A stretch of DNA of 64,000 nt from Rhizophlyctis rosea (GCA_027596075.1 JADGJC010000019.1:185662-249661), one strand, 5' to 3'. Shown: positions 1-12,535, counted from the first letter of the stretch. Notes: generated by a model not told the origin, from the letters alone. Numbers and translations: made by a program.

Positions 1-3000
1 GAATTCAAGGCCGACGCGCTAGCTTTTAGCTTCTCACAGATGGTAGGTAGTACAAAGGTGGTCAGAATTGTTACACTCTGGGTGCGCGGGTCATTCGATT
101 TGAGGCAAATTCGTTGCAAGTCTAACACGCATCTACCTCCCACGCGAGTTCTGGCTAATATGGGGTTCTACGGTATGTAAGGGGGATGTCTAGCATATGT
201 TTGTATCCTATACAGTATTACACCAAGAGCAGTGCTCGCAGTGTGCAACGACGAGTCGGACTCAGTTGTTCCTTCTCAAATGTATGTCCCTTCGGGATTT
301 GACAGAGTTGGCAAGGTTTGTCAAAACGCTCATCAATCATTTGTGTGTCCACGCCGACATGCATGCTACAGAGCAGCATTTTACAATAGGAATTCAGTTG
401 ATATAATTGCTGGCAACCATGAAGCCACCAACATTCAATGCGTTGTCAATTTCTTTATGCGTCGCCTCTTTTGTGAAGGACGGATTTTGCACAGGTACCC
501 ATCAGATTCCGTCCCCAATCTCGCATCATGCCATTGCATAGTTCATCGGTTGAGCATTATGCACAGCATGGACGGATTGGACGAGAGGGTGCGGGACTTC
601 ATTTCGACGTGCTCTTTGACGTTCGTTGGTTGATCCGCAGGCATATGGCATCATGACCTTCATTGACATCCGCGCATGTATCAATCGATATTTCTTCCCC
701 CCGAAAGTTTAGACAAGCTTTCATAATGGTCCTGGAGTATACCGGTCCAGACTCCAATGAGGTGTCGCTGGTCGTCACTACCGTTCACGACTGTGCCCCC
801 GGGCCAACTTTGCCCCATTCACACCACAACTTACATCTTACGTCCCTATCTAATGCAAACCGTCGCAATCGCAGATACCATCAACGAATAGCCAAAAGAA
901 ATGCCCACAACAATCGAAACGTCATAAAAAGGAACATGAAAGGCTAATTTGGAAAAGTATGATAGAAAACATCCACCCAGAAAAAGGTAAACGCCCTCCG
1001 TGGCCTGCATGGCATTGCACGGATGAAGACCTGACTCTGAATGGTGTTTCTATGATATACTGAAAGGTAGAAAGGCGAAAGATGAAAGATATTATGGGAA
1101 ACGGGTCAAAAGCAAGGTGATAGCGGAAATTCCAAATTGGGGTGCAGAATAGAGAACCACTACTCAGAGGGAGACACTACGAAAACTCAGATGCATAAAC
1201 GAAGGTTTTTGAGAAATGCCCGGCTCTGAATAAGTGGTTTCTATGATGTCTATGATGTGCTTGTAGAAAGGCAAGTCATGCAAGAGAATGGAAGAATGCA
1301 ACAACGAGAGGGTGTGCTCTACACTGGTAGGAAGACGGAAATATCCTCTTATTTGTCGAGGTGGGTGACACTGCCTGCTGCTAGAAAACGACGACCGCAC
1401 AACCTGACCTTCTTATATGATTTTCGGCCATATGAGCTCAAAACCCATCGGCCGACGGATGCGCAAGCACAACCGAAAAAATCACATGGCCCTTCGGCGT
1501 CATTGTGTCAATGATCCCTTTGCATGAGTTTTCCCCACTTTTTGGCCTGCATGAATCGTTTGGCTCAGAGGGTTTCGGCCCTTCCATCCCTTTGAACGCC
1601 CAGAGTTTGTCCTCGTGCCCCACAATTTTTTGGTCAAATGAACCTGCTCGCGTGGTTGCAAAGGCTCCACCCGCGATCTTGTGTTCCCGTCACGCTTGTG
1701 GGACTGAGTGATTACGTAAAGTAGATGAAACCCAATGAGGCAAATTGGGGGTGTGGTGCGCAGCAGAGGGTTTTGCTCCCTTCGAGTGTCAAAGTGTCAA
1801 TGGGAAAATGATTAATTGGAAGTGGGTGATGGCAGACAACCTCGGATCAAGTCCTTGCGTTCAACAGGCCCAGCCGCCCAGTCCGTACCCTCCGCTTTCA
1901 ACCCTTCCGATGTACATCCGTGCTCCACTTTTCGCAGGCGCAAATATTTACTGCTTCTCATTTTGAAAGCTCCTGTTGGCTTCAGAGGGCGGATTGACGG
2001 TGATTGAGATAAATGTGGCCGACTCAAGCCATCATAGGGACTTTCGAGACATCGTCCCGGAATCAGAGCAGCAGGAGATGGCATACTCAGGCGTAATGTC
2101 TTCGTCCTGTCATGATTGCCACTACAGGTAATTCACTAAGTGGGAGGTGACAGGGACCTGTCGGGATTGAAATATCGTAACAGGGATGCAAGTTGAGCAC
2201 GTTCGGGTCACAAAGGATTGCTCTTTACAACACTACATGTACTAGGCAACTTAGGCATGAGCATTTGGTCCTCTTATGTCATTACGAATGCCCCAGTTGC
2301 CCATAGTGGACTACCGGTAGTGAGGAATATCCATGATGCGAGTGCTGAGCAGTATGCGGATCATGCTGAGCATGATGGCACAGGGAGAGTTTTAGTTTTT
2401 GACCGGCACCACCACGACAATTTCTGGCATGCACCTACAATCTGACCATTGACTGTTTTCCAGCTGCGAATCATGACAAGTACCGGATATGTCACAGCCA
2501 TGTGAATGACGTCTCCAAAAGGGTCACAACAACTGCAATATGCTGGACGTTGTCGTCATGGGAATGCCTGACTGAGGGTTCCCGCGCTTGCTGTACAAAA
2601 CTTATGGATCACTTGCTAAGATGCCATCCGTCATCAAAGCAGTGTCCCTTTTCCTTCTATGTGGAGTTGTCATGGACTTCAATCAACATATTGGTTACTT
2701 AGTGGCTCCAACGCTGCTGAGATATGTATGCGTTTGACGCAGTTCACGCCGATGGGAACAAACATCGATAGATAGAGCTTTAGACACTTAATGTAATGTG
2801 ACAGGTCGAATAAATTGACGGATTTTGTGAATCCATGGGCGACAGCAAATCAACATTGACCTCCATCAAAGGATGATCAAAAAGTCACATAACATCACCC
2901 GATATTTTCAAGTGCGGTGCTTAACACTGTCAAGGCCTTGAACATTTCGGTCATAACTCGTGTAGCAGGTCAATATGATTCCGAACGTCAATCGATTATT

Positions 3001-3169
3001 AAGCAGCACCTATAAACAAGGGGATATATATTTACACATTATCTAGCAAATTACATTAGACTCTAGGTTTCACGACGGCCACAACAACAAGTGAAAGTTG
3101 TGAGAGTGAAAATAGGTCCGAGACCAAGGCTATAAACAAGTCCGTCAGCAACGTCCCACGAAGACTGCC
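1..3169. other. No supported gene
   Basis: The first 3.2 kb has only short open frames. The longest (133 codons near 232-633) opens at GTG, not ATG, and shows no family motif and no clear splice partners. Base composition is more even than in the flanking genes. I see no tRNA fold, transposase or long repeat. It may hold the downstream promoter side of a gene outside the window, or non-coding RNA I cannot recognise. Confidence 0.5.
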
Positions 3170-4384
3170 CTAATGCCGGTCCGCCACATGCAGACCAGAC
3201 GCATCTGATGCGCTTGGAACGGTGGTCTGAACCATACTCTCCGTCCGAGGCGGTATGCATGGAACCTCCTCCACGTCGGAAGGCAACGACATTGACGTCG
3301 AGTCATCGACCGAAACCACATCCCCCTCAACATCCCTATCCCTTCCTCCATCCCCTTCCCTAACATCGTCCCCCCTTTGCTCCTCCACGACGACCAAATC
3401 ACTTTCCAACCCGCCGTTTCCCCTCCCAGCCTCCAAATCCTTAAAGTCCGTAACCGCCATCGGCCCAACCTGCACTGTCCCAACCCCCACCCCGACATCC
3501 TTAACCTTCTTCGGTGTCCACCAATAAAGCGGGTACCACCTCCCACAACCCCGGTTCGCAATCACCGCCACGGCAGTAAGAATAACACTACCCAACAAGA
3601 TAGGAGCAGCTACATACAAGTACCCCAAATCCCAAATTTGAGCTGGTCCCATAACCGCCACCAACGCAGTCGCACCGCCCGGAGGGTGCGTCATCCTCGT
3701 TACATGCATCACCAAGATCGACAAGGAGACTGCTAGTGCACATGCGAATGTTTGTAGGACCGCGTTAGGGTGGTCCGGGTATGATCCCACATCCCATTGA
3801 CGTGAAATCGCCGCGACGACTTTATGTACGGTCACTCCGACGAGTGCCGACAGGACTTGTCCTCCGATAACGCATCGCGGTTGCGCGAGTGGGGATTCAA
3901 CGGCGCCGTAAACTAATACTGCGGTGGCCCCGAAGGATGCGACGACGCCTGGTACGGATGCGGCGACGAGGGCTGGTGCGAGGTAATGTATGGCCGCTAC
4001 GGTGAATATGCCAACGAAGGCGGCGAACCAGGAGCCGGAGAGTTGTTTAGGGTTAAGTTTTGGAGGGAGGACGCCGCGCGGGTGGTGAGGATGTAAGGGG
4101 TGATAAATGAATTGGTGATGGAACTTTCTCTTTGGTGCTTCTCCTTGCTGGATGGTGTGCGCATGAGACTGATCGACCGCCTTCTCACTGGCCCTGGGCA
4201 ACGAAGGGAAGGAGAAACTGGACTTGTTGGCTAGAGTGTCCGCCGACGAAGCAACACTTGCGGATCCGGTAAGCTGGCCGCGGCTTTCCGTCCGTGGAGG
4301 TGTCGGCGGTCGCCGTTCATCCGTCTCCCATCCAGATTGTTCAATGTGTAGAACGAGGTGTGAGGAGTAAGAGTTCCGTGACAT
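3170..4384 (-). CDS. HPP-family integral membrane protein, 404 aa
   Basis: Single coding exon starting at an ATG whose complement ends at 4384. The first ~100 residues are hydrophilic and Ser/Pro rich. Residues ~105-275 hold several hydrophobic segments typical of the HPP family, with the signature THPPGGATAL at about residues 232-241. The C-terminal ~120 residues are an acidic, Asp/Val/Glu-rich tail expected to lie in the cytosol. HPP proteins are small multi-spanning membrane proteins; a plant member has been linked to nitrite transport, but the fungal role is not established, so I name only the family. Upstream, 4393-4453 looks like a 61-base 5'UTR intron (GT..AG, ctctaac before the acceptor). 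Confidence 0.85.
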   Translation of the reverse strand: MSRNSYSSHLVLHIEQSGWETDERRPPTPPRTESRGQLTGSASVASSADTLANKSSFSFPSLPRASEKAVDQSHAHTIQQGEAPKRKFHHQFIYHPLHPHHPRGVLPPKLNPKQLSGSWFAAFVGIFTVAAIHYLAPALVAASVPGVVASFGATAVLVYGAVESPLAQPRCVIGGQVLSALVGVTVHKVVAAISRQWDVGSYPDHPNAVLQTFACALAVSLSILVMHVTRMTHPPGGATALVAVMGPAQIWDLGYLYVAAPILLGSVILTAVAVIANRGCGRWYPLYWWTPKKVKDVGVGVGTVQVGPMAVTDFKDLEAGRGNGGLESDLVVVEEQRGDDVREGDGGRDRDVEGDVVSVDDSTSMSLPSDVEEVPCIPPRTESMVQTTVPSASDASGLHVADRH

Positions 4385-5055
4385 CGGCCCTACTGTAGTG
4401 TTTTGTTAGAGAAATCAGACCATAAAGATAAGATGATAACATGAGGTGCTTACATCCTGGCGGTCAACAAAATTATCTTCGTATAAAAAGATAAGAGGGG
4501 TGTTTGGTGTAAATCGAAATTGCGACTCCTCCTATCTCAAGCACGAAATAGAACACTGTCAGCTTGATATGGGGGCCCTGCAAGAGGGGCTTCTTTATGA
4601 ATGTCTCCCAGTCCTGAGGCCGTTGTTCCATTTTGTCACCCATGTCGACATCTCTACCATGGGTCCAAGTGATCCGCCACACAAACGAACAAATTGGAGC
4701 AAGCATGAGTCATGTTCGAAGATTCCACGGTTGCACATCAGTTGCACATCACTATATTGGGCAATTAAGACATTCGGCTTGTTGTGGCTGGTAGCACACG
4801 TCCCAACTACTCGGTTTTTGGTTGGTCCCATCTTTGTCACCCGCACCCTCCGAGAAATGACGAAGATGGCAGCCACATCATGATCTCATCTTTGATTGAT
4901 GATTTTTGTCCACCACCCGTTCTGGAGAAAAGTCCTCTCTCAATTTGCAAGGGTTTCTGCACAAAGTACATTCGACGGCTGAAACGCAACGCATGTCTCG
5001 GTCCTACCAGTATGTACGACAACCGAAGCATTTACAGGAGTTTCGTTTACTACCC
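4385..5055. other. Intergenic, HPP upstream / SPP1 3' side
   Basis: Holds the HPP promoter and the 3' flank of the SPP1-like gene. Apart from the probable 5'UTR intron I see no coding exon or repeat. Confidence 0.5.
4393..4453 (-). other. Probable 5'UTR intron of the HPP gene
   Basis: On the minus strand a gtaagc donor and a cactacag acceptor, with a ctctaac branch-like site between, bracket 61 bases just 8 bases before the HPP start codon. The size matches coding introns in the window. Inferred from sequence signals only. Confidence 0.5.
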
Positions 5056-8000
5056 CTAAGCGGCACCAACCAATCCCGCCTGCACGACGGCCCGTCTCCG
5101 CCTCAACCTAAGCTTGATTTCCCTCGTTTCATGACGATCATGTTGCAGAAGATGAAGCTATAAAAGAAGAAAGCCGTAATCGCATTAACATTCAAGATTC
5201 CATTCATCAAAATAATACTCCAAAATGACATCTCAAAACACAAAACAAGAAAACCATATAATCACATACCTGCTCATCAATTTCAACTTGCACCTCCTTG
5301 ATCTTGATGAACTCCCATCCTTCATGCAATGTGCATCGCCCAATAGTGCCGCACACGGCGGAATGCAAAGGTGACTTGGTAGATGTTGGTGAGGTTGCTT
5401 CTGTCGAAATGGGACCTGGTTCCGTATACACCACTCCAACGGCCATCTGATCATTTGCAGCACCGACCATTGGATCCTCGCCAGATGGAGCAGGCTGCAC
5501 CGCATTCTCGACAGGCATATCGGCCGATGTTGTTCCATCTTGCTTCTCTCCGACATGCTCCACCTTCGTAGCAGGCACGTCCAGATCCATGTCATTCCCA
5601 CCCACCGTCGGCGGAACCGCGGTGGCATCACCCCCGTCAATCTGCATTGATTCAACCGTATGTGCTCCATCAGGCCCTTCCGTATCTCCATTCAAGGCTC
5701 CAGCACCAGCTGCCTCTTCCCTATCTCCATTTCCTGTTTCCATTCCTCCCTCTTGTCTTTGTGCCTCCCCTTGCTCCCCTGCCAATGCACGCTCCTCTCC
5801 AACCTCAATACCCCAGCGATCCACAACAACGACCCACTCCGACACAATCCTCCCGTCAAATCCACAGATTTTTTCCTTCTCCCCTTTGGTCTCATTCCCT
5901 TCTAACAAACTCTTCACAACACCCTCAACTCTCCCCCTCCGCTCCTCCAAAGCCCGAATAATCTCCTTCCGTCGCTTTTTCCTCTCCCTGACAATTTCCA
6001 GCCTCCGCTGGTCAATCTCGTCCGCCCGTTTCACTTCCGCGCCCTTCGACTCCATCGGAGGAGCGTCTTCCTCTCCCTTCTTCTTCCTAATTTTCCCACT
6101 GTCAAGCAAATCCCCCAACTTCTCATCCGCAATCATCATCCCACATTCCTCCGAACAATATTTGCTCTTCTTCACCTCCCCATTGTCACTCTTGACAGTC
6201 TCGCCCCTATCTGCCCCCAAATAATTCCCACACCCCACTCTCCCACACCTGCGCTTCAGAACAGGCTTGTGTCCCTTCCGCACACAATCTTCACACACCC
6301 ACTTCTCAAACGCCTCCGCATCAGCCGCTGACAACCCCACGCATCCATTATGGAACCATCGCTCCCCCTCACACGTATCGCACGCGATGTAGAAATCATC
6401 CGGTTTCTGTTTGCCGCACGGACAGTACTTTTCCTGTACTGCTGTGCTCGGGCGGCGGCTTGTCTTACCCCGAGGCCGCGGAGCAGGGTCGGGGACAGCG
6501 ACGGTTGATGATGCAGTAGCCTCAGGAGGAGGCGGTGATTGCTTGGCGGGTGCGGATGGAGATGACTGAATCACTGCAGGAGCTGAGACTGATTGGTCGG
6601 TTTCAATGGTAAACCCAGGACCGTTTGCTTTCTCGTCTGTGCCAGCAGGTACAATCGCCGCTGGTAGTTGATCGACTAATTCCGAATCATTTTCTATTTC
6701 ATTTTCCGGAGATCCCACTGCATCCGCGGATGACGCGCCCGACTCTGGTGTATTCACCTGTTGCGCGACGTCGATCCCCACTCGTGCGTCCACGAACACC
6801 TGAGTAGACTGTAATGGAGTTTTGAGACATTGAAATATGATGCGTCTCAGTGTACCACATCAAGATATGTAACCAACCTTATCTCTCATCTCATCTATAC
6901 CCAACTTCGATTCCAACCGTTTTGCCTCTACATCGGGTTGTTGTGAAGGGGGTGACGATTGCGAAACTTTCGTTGGAAATTCCGTGCGCGCGACCTCCAT
7001 CATCGTCGTGCCCACAACAACATCTTCCAAACTTGCCACGTTATCCACACGCTCGTCCAATGTTTTCATTCCCGCTTCACTATCAACAGTTACTGCCCCC
7101 TTCTTCTTCTTCGACTTATTCACCAAACCATCACCACTTCCACTCTCAGCAATTGCCAACCGATTGCCGTCTGATTCCGCTTTCTTCGCAGCCTTCTCCT
7201 GCTCATTGATCTTATCTGCTTTCGTCTTCCGTTTGGTAGTTTTCGCCGCTTTGCTGGCCCCCGCTCCCCCTTCAGGAGCTGAGGAGCCTTCTGCTAATTT
7301 AGCTGCCTTCCTGGGTTGTCTGGAAGTTTCCTTCTTGGTGCGCTTGACTCCTGCCTTGGTGGGTTTCCCAGGGGTATCAGCCTTCTCTCGTTCTGAAGCC
7401 GGATCCGCCTTCAGATGGACTGCTGGTGATGCTGGCATAGGCGACCCATCAGACAACCGCCGCTCCATCCTGCTCGGTGCATCTACCGATCCCCGCCTCC
7501 TATCCTCCTCCTGGAGAGACTGCGAGATCGAAGGATGATGGCGGTATGCGGATTCCGATGAGCGTTCTGCAACATTTCTCCCGGTTTCAGCTCCAAACGA
7601 TCTGGCTTGAAGGGAGTCGTGATACGGGGTTGGATGACTCGCATAAGGTCCACGCGGGTCGTGAAACGGATAAGGGGAGGGTGACATTTGGGGCGGGGGT
7701 AGTTGATAAGCGTATGTCTGTGGTGAAGGATATTGCGGTGCTGCACTCGACGTGTAAGGACTCCCAGAATGCATCGGCGGTGGATGAACTGGCATAGGAG
7801 GATATGTATTTGTCGAACCTATTGACGGCCGATGGGCAGAAGGTGGTGGATATGCTACTGGAGGTCGGGCATCTTCCGGGCGGCCAGTTCGCTGTGGTGG
7901 TGGTGGTGACGGACTTCTTCTCGGCGGCGGGTGATGTGTGGGATGGGAAGCCTCGCCATATTGACTCGTCTGATGCATGCGCGCTCTGTGGTGATCATCC

Positions 8001-8800
8001 ATAGTTGGCGCTGATGGATTCACCAAATCATTGATTGTAAATGACGAATGCCGCCGATCTGGTGGCGTTCCCATAGCTTGACCATGATGCCCTATCGACG
8101 AAACAGGCGGAGCGGGTGGAGCCGACGTGTAGGGATACCGGTCATGTGTCGCTTCGCGGGGAGAATACTCATAGGCTGCTGGTCTACTGGCAGGGTGTCG
8201 GTAATCTGGGGTTGATTGAGGGGGCGGGTAATACTGCTGGGGTACTGGCAGATGATGGCTGGCCCAATTCGGCGGCTGCCCTGGATAATGACGTGGTCCG
8301 TGATACGCTGGTGCATACTCCCTCGCATTCTCAGCATAAGACATCTGCAAGGACGATCCATGTTAGGGGGCTTTCGGTTCCACGGGTATTGTCTTATATT
8401 GACTGAACATGCATCGTACCGGAGGATAGCTGGGCGCACTCCGAGCAGGTAGTTCATGATGTTGTGGCGGTGGGTCCGGTGGCAAGTCTCTTGCATGCAC
8501 AGCAGCAGCGTACAATGCTGCTAACCCATCCTCCCGCCCACTATACAAATGTGTATCGCTTGGTGGTTGTGGACCGCTATAAGGACGTGGTGGAGCCGGT
8601 GGAGGCGTTCTGTCCGCGCTACCAGGTGGGGGACCATAATAGTGGCCATTTGGCGGCGGATAAAAGCCAGTGGGTGGGGCGTGCAGGTTCGCGCTTGAAC
8701 TACGACGCGGGTCGGGACCAGGAGAGGGCTGAACTTGCCGCTGATCGTGCAGCGGGGGCTGGCTCGTTCCAGGGGTTCCACTTCCGTAGCGTGGTTCCAT
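5056..8800 (-). CDS. SPP1: Spp1/CFP1-like PHD-finger protein (COMPASS subunit), 1162 aa
   Basis: Four exons (minus): 8420-8800, 6878-8344, 5270-6808, 5056-5157; all joins keep phase 0. Residues 1-~330 are extremely Pro/His/Tyr rich and disordered. Lys/Ala-rich basic stretches follow at ~430-560. A PHD finger lies at ~745-790 (CPCG..CDTC..WFH..C..C), followed by a second Cys cluster (RCGRVGC..KYCSEEC). The C-terminal domain has GRCTLHEGWEFIK and ends after the last intron in a coiled, Arg-rich helix. PHD plus this C-terminal domain is the signature of Spp1/CFP1, which recruits the Set1/COMPASS H3K4 methyltransferase to chromatin. No CXXC DNA-binding finger is visible, as in yeast Spp1. The length is about three times yeast Spp1 because of the N-terminal extension. 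The intron at 6809-6877 has a gttggt donor. Confidence 0.85.
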
Positions 8801-9428
8801 GCCAGCGGGTATCAGAAAAGAACAAACGGAGTTCGCCTATCAGCCTTATGACAAAGGGGACGGTGCGCGTCGTGGAATTGGGAGAAGTGCTGAGATGAGT
8901 TTGACAAAGCTATTCCCACCTGAGCGGGAGGTTGGTATGATGTACGGTGAACCCTGATACCTTGAAAACGACGGCAGCACCAGCTCCTAACCTTCCTAGC
9001 CAGCAGGATGCTTTTATACCGGCATACAAGCAAAACTGTAGATGTGTCGAAGTACGAAGAAACAATTCTTGGGATAAGATTGCTTCGGATAATGGGAAAT
9101 CGCAGGCACGGGAAGGCAGGGATTGATCGTTGAAGGCAGAGAGAAACAGGATGTTGAGCAAGCTTCAAAACAGCTGGTTACGGACGCGCCACATCCGCAG
9201 TTCGGAAGAATCGGAACCAGATCTGAACACGCGATGCGACATCCAATTCCATCCCTCAGTCCCTCTTCTGTTCCCTCAAAACATTAATTCTTTAGCACAT
9301 CCATCTCCCTCACAAGTCAGCACCTGACTGGAAAACGAAAGGCACCCCGCTGTTTGCGCTGTTAGTTATACTTCTTCCTCAGGTGTTACTTTTGAAAGCT
9401 ATCCCGCAGTAAGTTCTTCCTCCGCAGC
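8801..9428. promoter_or_regulatory. Divergent intergenic region SPP1 / COQ7
   Basis: 628 bases between two divergent start codons; it must contain both promoters. Pyrimidine-rich tracts occur near 9240-9400 before COQ7. No coding exon or repeat seen. Confidence 0.5.
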
Positions 9429-10395
9429 ATGCTTCCCACTCGCCCCTCGTGCCGTTTGCGGGTCCCACCTTGCCTATACCTTCCCGCTACACGACCCACC
9501 ACCAGTATCCGTACCCTTGCCACTTCCAATCCCTCAGACTCTTCCGCAACGCAGGACGAAAACCTGCACCGAGCACCGTCGACACCACAACCACTGACTC
9601 CGGAACAACGGGAATTGCTTGCTCAAATGCTGCGTGTTGACCACGCCGGTGAGCTTGGCGCCAATTGGATTTACAAAGGACAACACGCTATTCTCAGAAA
9701 AGACCCAAAGACTGGACCCATGATTCAGGTATGACTTCCATCAAATCAACCTTGGATGGGTCAGCTCATGCCATCCATGGAACAGCACATGTGGGACCAA
9801 GAAAAACTCCATCTCTCAGTTTTCGACGACCTCCTCTCAAAGAATCGCGTCCGGCCAACGGCTCTACGACCATTCTGGGAAATGGCCGGTTTTGCACTAG
9901 GCGCTGGTACAGCATTATTGGGCAAGGAAGCTGCGATGGCATGCACCGAAGCTGTTGAGACTGTGATTGGACATCATTATAATGAGTAGGTGTTTGCTTC
10001 CTGATATATGTTTGACGGTGTCATGAGCGCGTTGCGGGAAAGTTGTTGGACGCGCATTCCCAGGCATTGAGGCTGCCTCCAATGAAGCACCTTTGTTTAT
10101 TTACTTTCCCCGACAGTCAACTGCGCGAGCTCCTAAAAATAAACCACCCGGAAGTTGACAAGCTGCGCCTCATCATCAAGCGTTTCCGAGATGAGGAGCT
10201 GGAACACTTGGATACGGCCGTGGAGGAAGATGCCAAGAAGGTAAGGCACCATGAAACATATGTGGAAACTTTGTGCGATCTGCCACTGACTTTCTATTTG
10301 CTGCTTGTGACTCAAAGGCACCTGCATATGGACTATTGGCATCAGTAATACAACAAGGCTGCAAAACTGCAATTTGGGTCGCATCCCGCGTATAA
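9429..10395 (+). CDS. COQ7: COQ7, demethoxyubiquinone hydroxylase, 233 aa
   Basis: Exons 9429-9728, 9786-9985, 10117-10240, 10318-10395, all with GT..AG introns. The N-terminus is Arg/Ser/Thr rich with few acids, as expected of a mitochondrial presequence. The core has the di-iron carboxylate ligands of the family: the Glu in [12 protein letters not shown] in MWDQEKLHL, the Glu in [11 protein letters not shown] and DEELEH. The C-terminus [19 protein letters not shown] matches the membrane-binding end of COQ7. It catalyses the penultimate ring hydroxylation of ubiquinone synthesis on the inner mitochondrial membrane. The first acceptor was set at 9785 because it restores the conserved IQHMWDQEK; an upstream AG would give a 36-base intron and an insertion. 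Confidence 0.95.
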
Positions 10396-10636
10396 CGTAC
10401 AGCATCCCCTACTCATCATGTAAATATATTCATCCAAAAGTCACAAGACTATATCCTCATACCGCATCACTGAAAATCTGTGAAAGGACGCATATGCTGT
10501 ATTCACATGTCCTAAAGCCTACCCTAAATCTACATCATATCTACACGGTCTATAAATTACATCGAGACTAGCAACCCTAAGAGGCGAAACCCTATATACT
10601 CTACCACTCATTAAAAGCCACTACAGCTACTCATCA

Positions 10637-12031
10637 TTACAACCCCACCTCTTTACAAAACTTCATGACTTGCTCATACACCAAAAAGTTCAATGCATGA
10701 ACAGGGAAGCTCCTTGCCAACTGCGCACCTATGCCGTTGTAAAAACCCCTCAACCCGGCTTTACGCCATTTGGCGCGCACGAATGAGGTTGCTGTTTTGT
10801 ATTTTGGATTGGGACGGAGTGCTTCGCGTTGGAGGACGGATTTTGTCCTGCGGGCGGGATTAATGTGATGAGTGGCGAATTTCGTCGTGATGCTCGATGC
10901 GGAGACTTACATATCAATGGGATATAGAACGATCCAACTTAGCGTTCCTGCCATTCCGCCACCCATCATATGAATCATCGGTCCTGCTTCCTTCCCTTCA
11001 CGCGTGAGTAGAGCCTTGCACGTCTCATACCCACAGAAATACATCGATGTTCCCAGCAAATCCCGCAAAAGGTGCATGTGGTAGCCGGAGAAGAGGCCCG
11101 CCCAACCCTTCATTTGTACTATTCGCTTGCCCCATTCCCATGTGGAAAGATCTTTTGGTACGGTTGCTGAGGGCGTGGTGGGAGTGGAACCGTGAGTTCC
11201 TCGGACGGGAGCGGTATGTGGAGGTTTGGTGGAAGAATGTGGGTGGGTGGTACCTTCGCCCAGACCTGCCGCGGAGGTTGGAAGTGGGGTGGTGGGGATG
11301 GAATCGGGAATGGGGATGGTGGTGCGTTGAGTTGCCATTAGGCGTTCAAGTTGGCGTTGGACCTGGGTGAGAGCAATGATGTCAGCGATTTCCCACTGAA
11401 ATATGACTCCCTCCATGACATTTCAGTCGTCAAACCCTAAGCAACAAACCTTAATAAAATCCAACGGAGCATTAAGCGTCGCCACAACACACCCAGCAAC
11501 CGCCCCACTCACACTACTCGCAAAAATAAGTTCATTCAACTTTCCCCAGCCTCTTCCTTGCACTCTATTCAGCGCCTCTTCCTTTCCTTTGTTATACATC
11601 GAAAACGTCACGGTACGAAGGAAGGAGACAGACACGAGCACTGGTGTTATGCCTCGGAAGAACCCAGCAACACCTTCTGCATTGTATGTCGTGCGAATAC
11701 ATTGAATAGTTGAGGGGTAGCGGTAAGCTTGCATACGAGTTTTGACCGAGTCGAACGGGAAGCCGACTCCAACTCCCTAAAGCGTGCCCAACAGAGTTAA
11801 TGAGTAACAGCCTGCGATAGCGTATGCCGAATCACGTACAGTTATACTGGCACAAGTCGCAGCTATGCCCACAGCATTTCGTCGAACAGCACCCTGAAAT
11901 TCCTTCAAGGTGAACCCATTCTCCGCTTCTCCACCATGGTTCGCTATTACAGGTAATGCACTCGCACTATTGCTATTACCAGCGCTGGTGCGACCGGCTA
12001 TTGATGCACCACCGCTGTTTGGAGTACTCAT
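10637..12031 (-). CDS. Mitochondrial carrier (SLC25) family protein, 393 aa
   Basis: Exons (minus) 11840-12031, 11450-11776, 10911-11362, 10637-10847. Three carrier repeats are visible, each with a P-x-D/E-x-x-K/R-type motif: PFDSVKTRMQ, APLDFIKVQRQ and YPIDMTKSVLQ, with G-rich helices after each. The C-terminus (FPVHALNFLVYEQVMKF) is typical of the carnitine/ornithine branch, but substrate cannot be assigned from this. A ~70-residue Thr/Pro/Ser-rich insertion lies in the second repeat between QRQLERLMATQ and the next matrix helix, which is unusual in a compact family. The start is the ATG at 12031 (MSTPNSGG); a longer open frame upstream lacks an ATG context. Convergent with COQ7. Confidence 0.88.
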
Positions 12032-12535
12032 CCAGGCATCTATCTGTTGTTGGTGGGAACGTAATGACACGAGCAGAGGCGTGAAAAATGGCGAAAAGCG
12101 ATGATGAGAGCGATTGAACGTTGGGCGCGTAAAATCAGATCCAAACCCGAGCGGTTGGCGGCATCCGGAGGGATTCGGCTGATTACATAACACTGTAGAA
12201 TTCCACCCAGTCCTGGATGCCTTTCCTTTTAAAATCGGTCATGAAACTGTAGCAGGCGACAGTGGCGACGAATGGACATCGATAATACCAAGCCTCTAGG
12301 CGTAGCTCGCCCAATAGCAACGCGTCCAGGAAGTACACCAGATCTTAGCAGATTACAAGACACACGACCTGGCGAGTAAGCAAAAGCCAACTTTCTGCCA
12401 AAGCGCATCTAATGCCCACCGCTATTCTATATTACAATGTGAGGTGAAATAATTTACACACATAAAAAATGCCGTTATTGTACTTTGCGCTAACCCTCCA
12501 GCTACCAAAATCTACACAACGAACTACATAAACAA
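12032..12535. other. Intergenic, carrier promoter
   Basis: 504 bases upstream of the carrier and downstream of uL10m, both on minus. No coding exon or repeat seen. Confidence 0.45.

Noticed and set aside
232..633. 133-codon open frame on +
   Set aside because: Opens at GTG, has no family motif and no splice partner; likely chance in a gene-poor stretch.
5589..6224. 211-codon open frame on + inside SPP1
   Set aside because: Ser/Pro/Phe-rich antisense shadow of the Glu/Arg-rich SPP1 coding strand.
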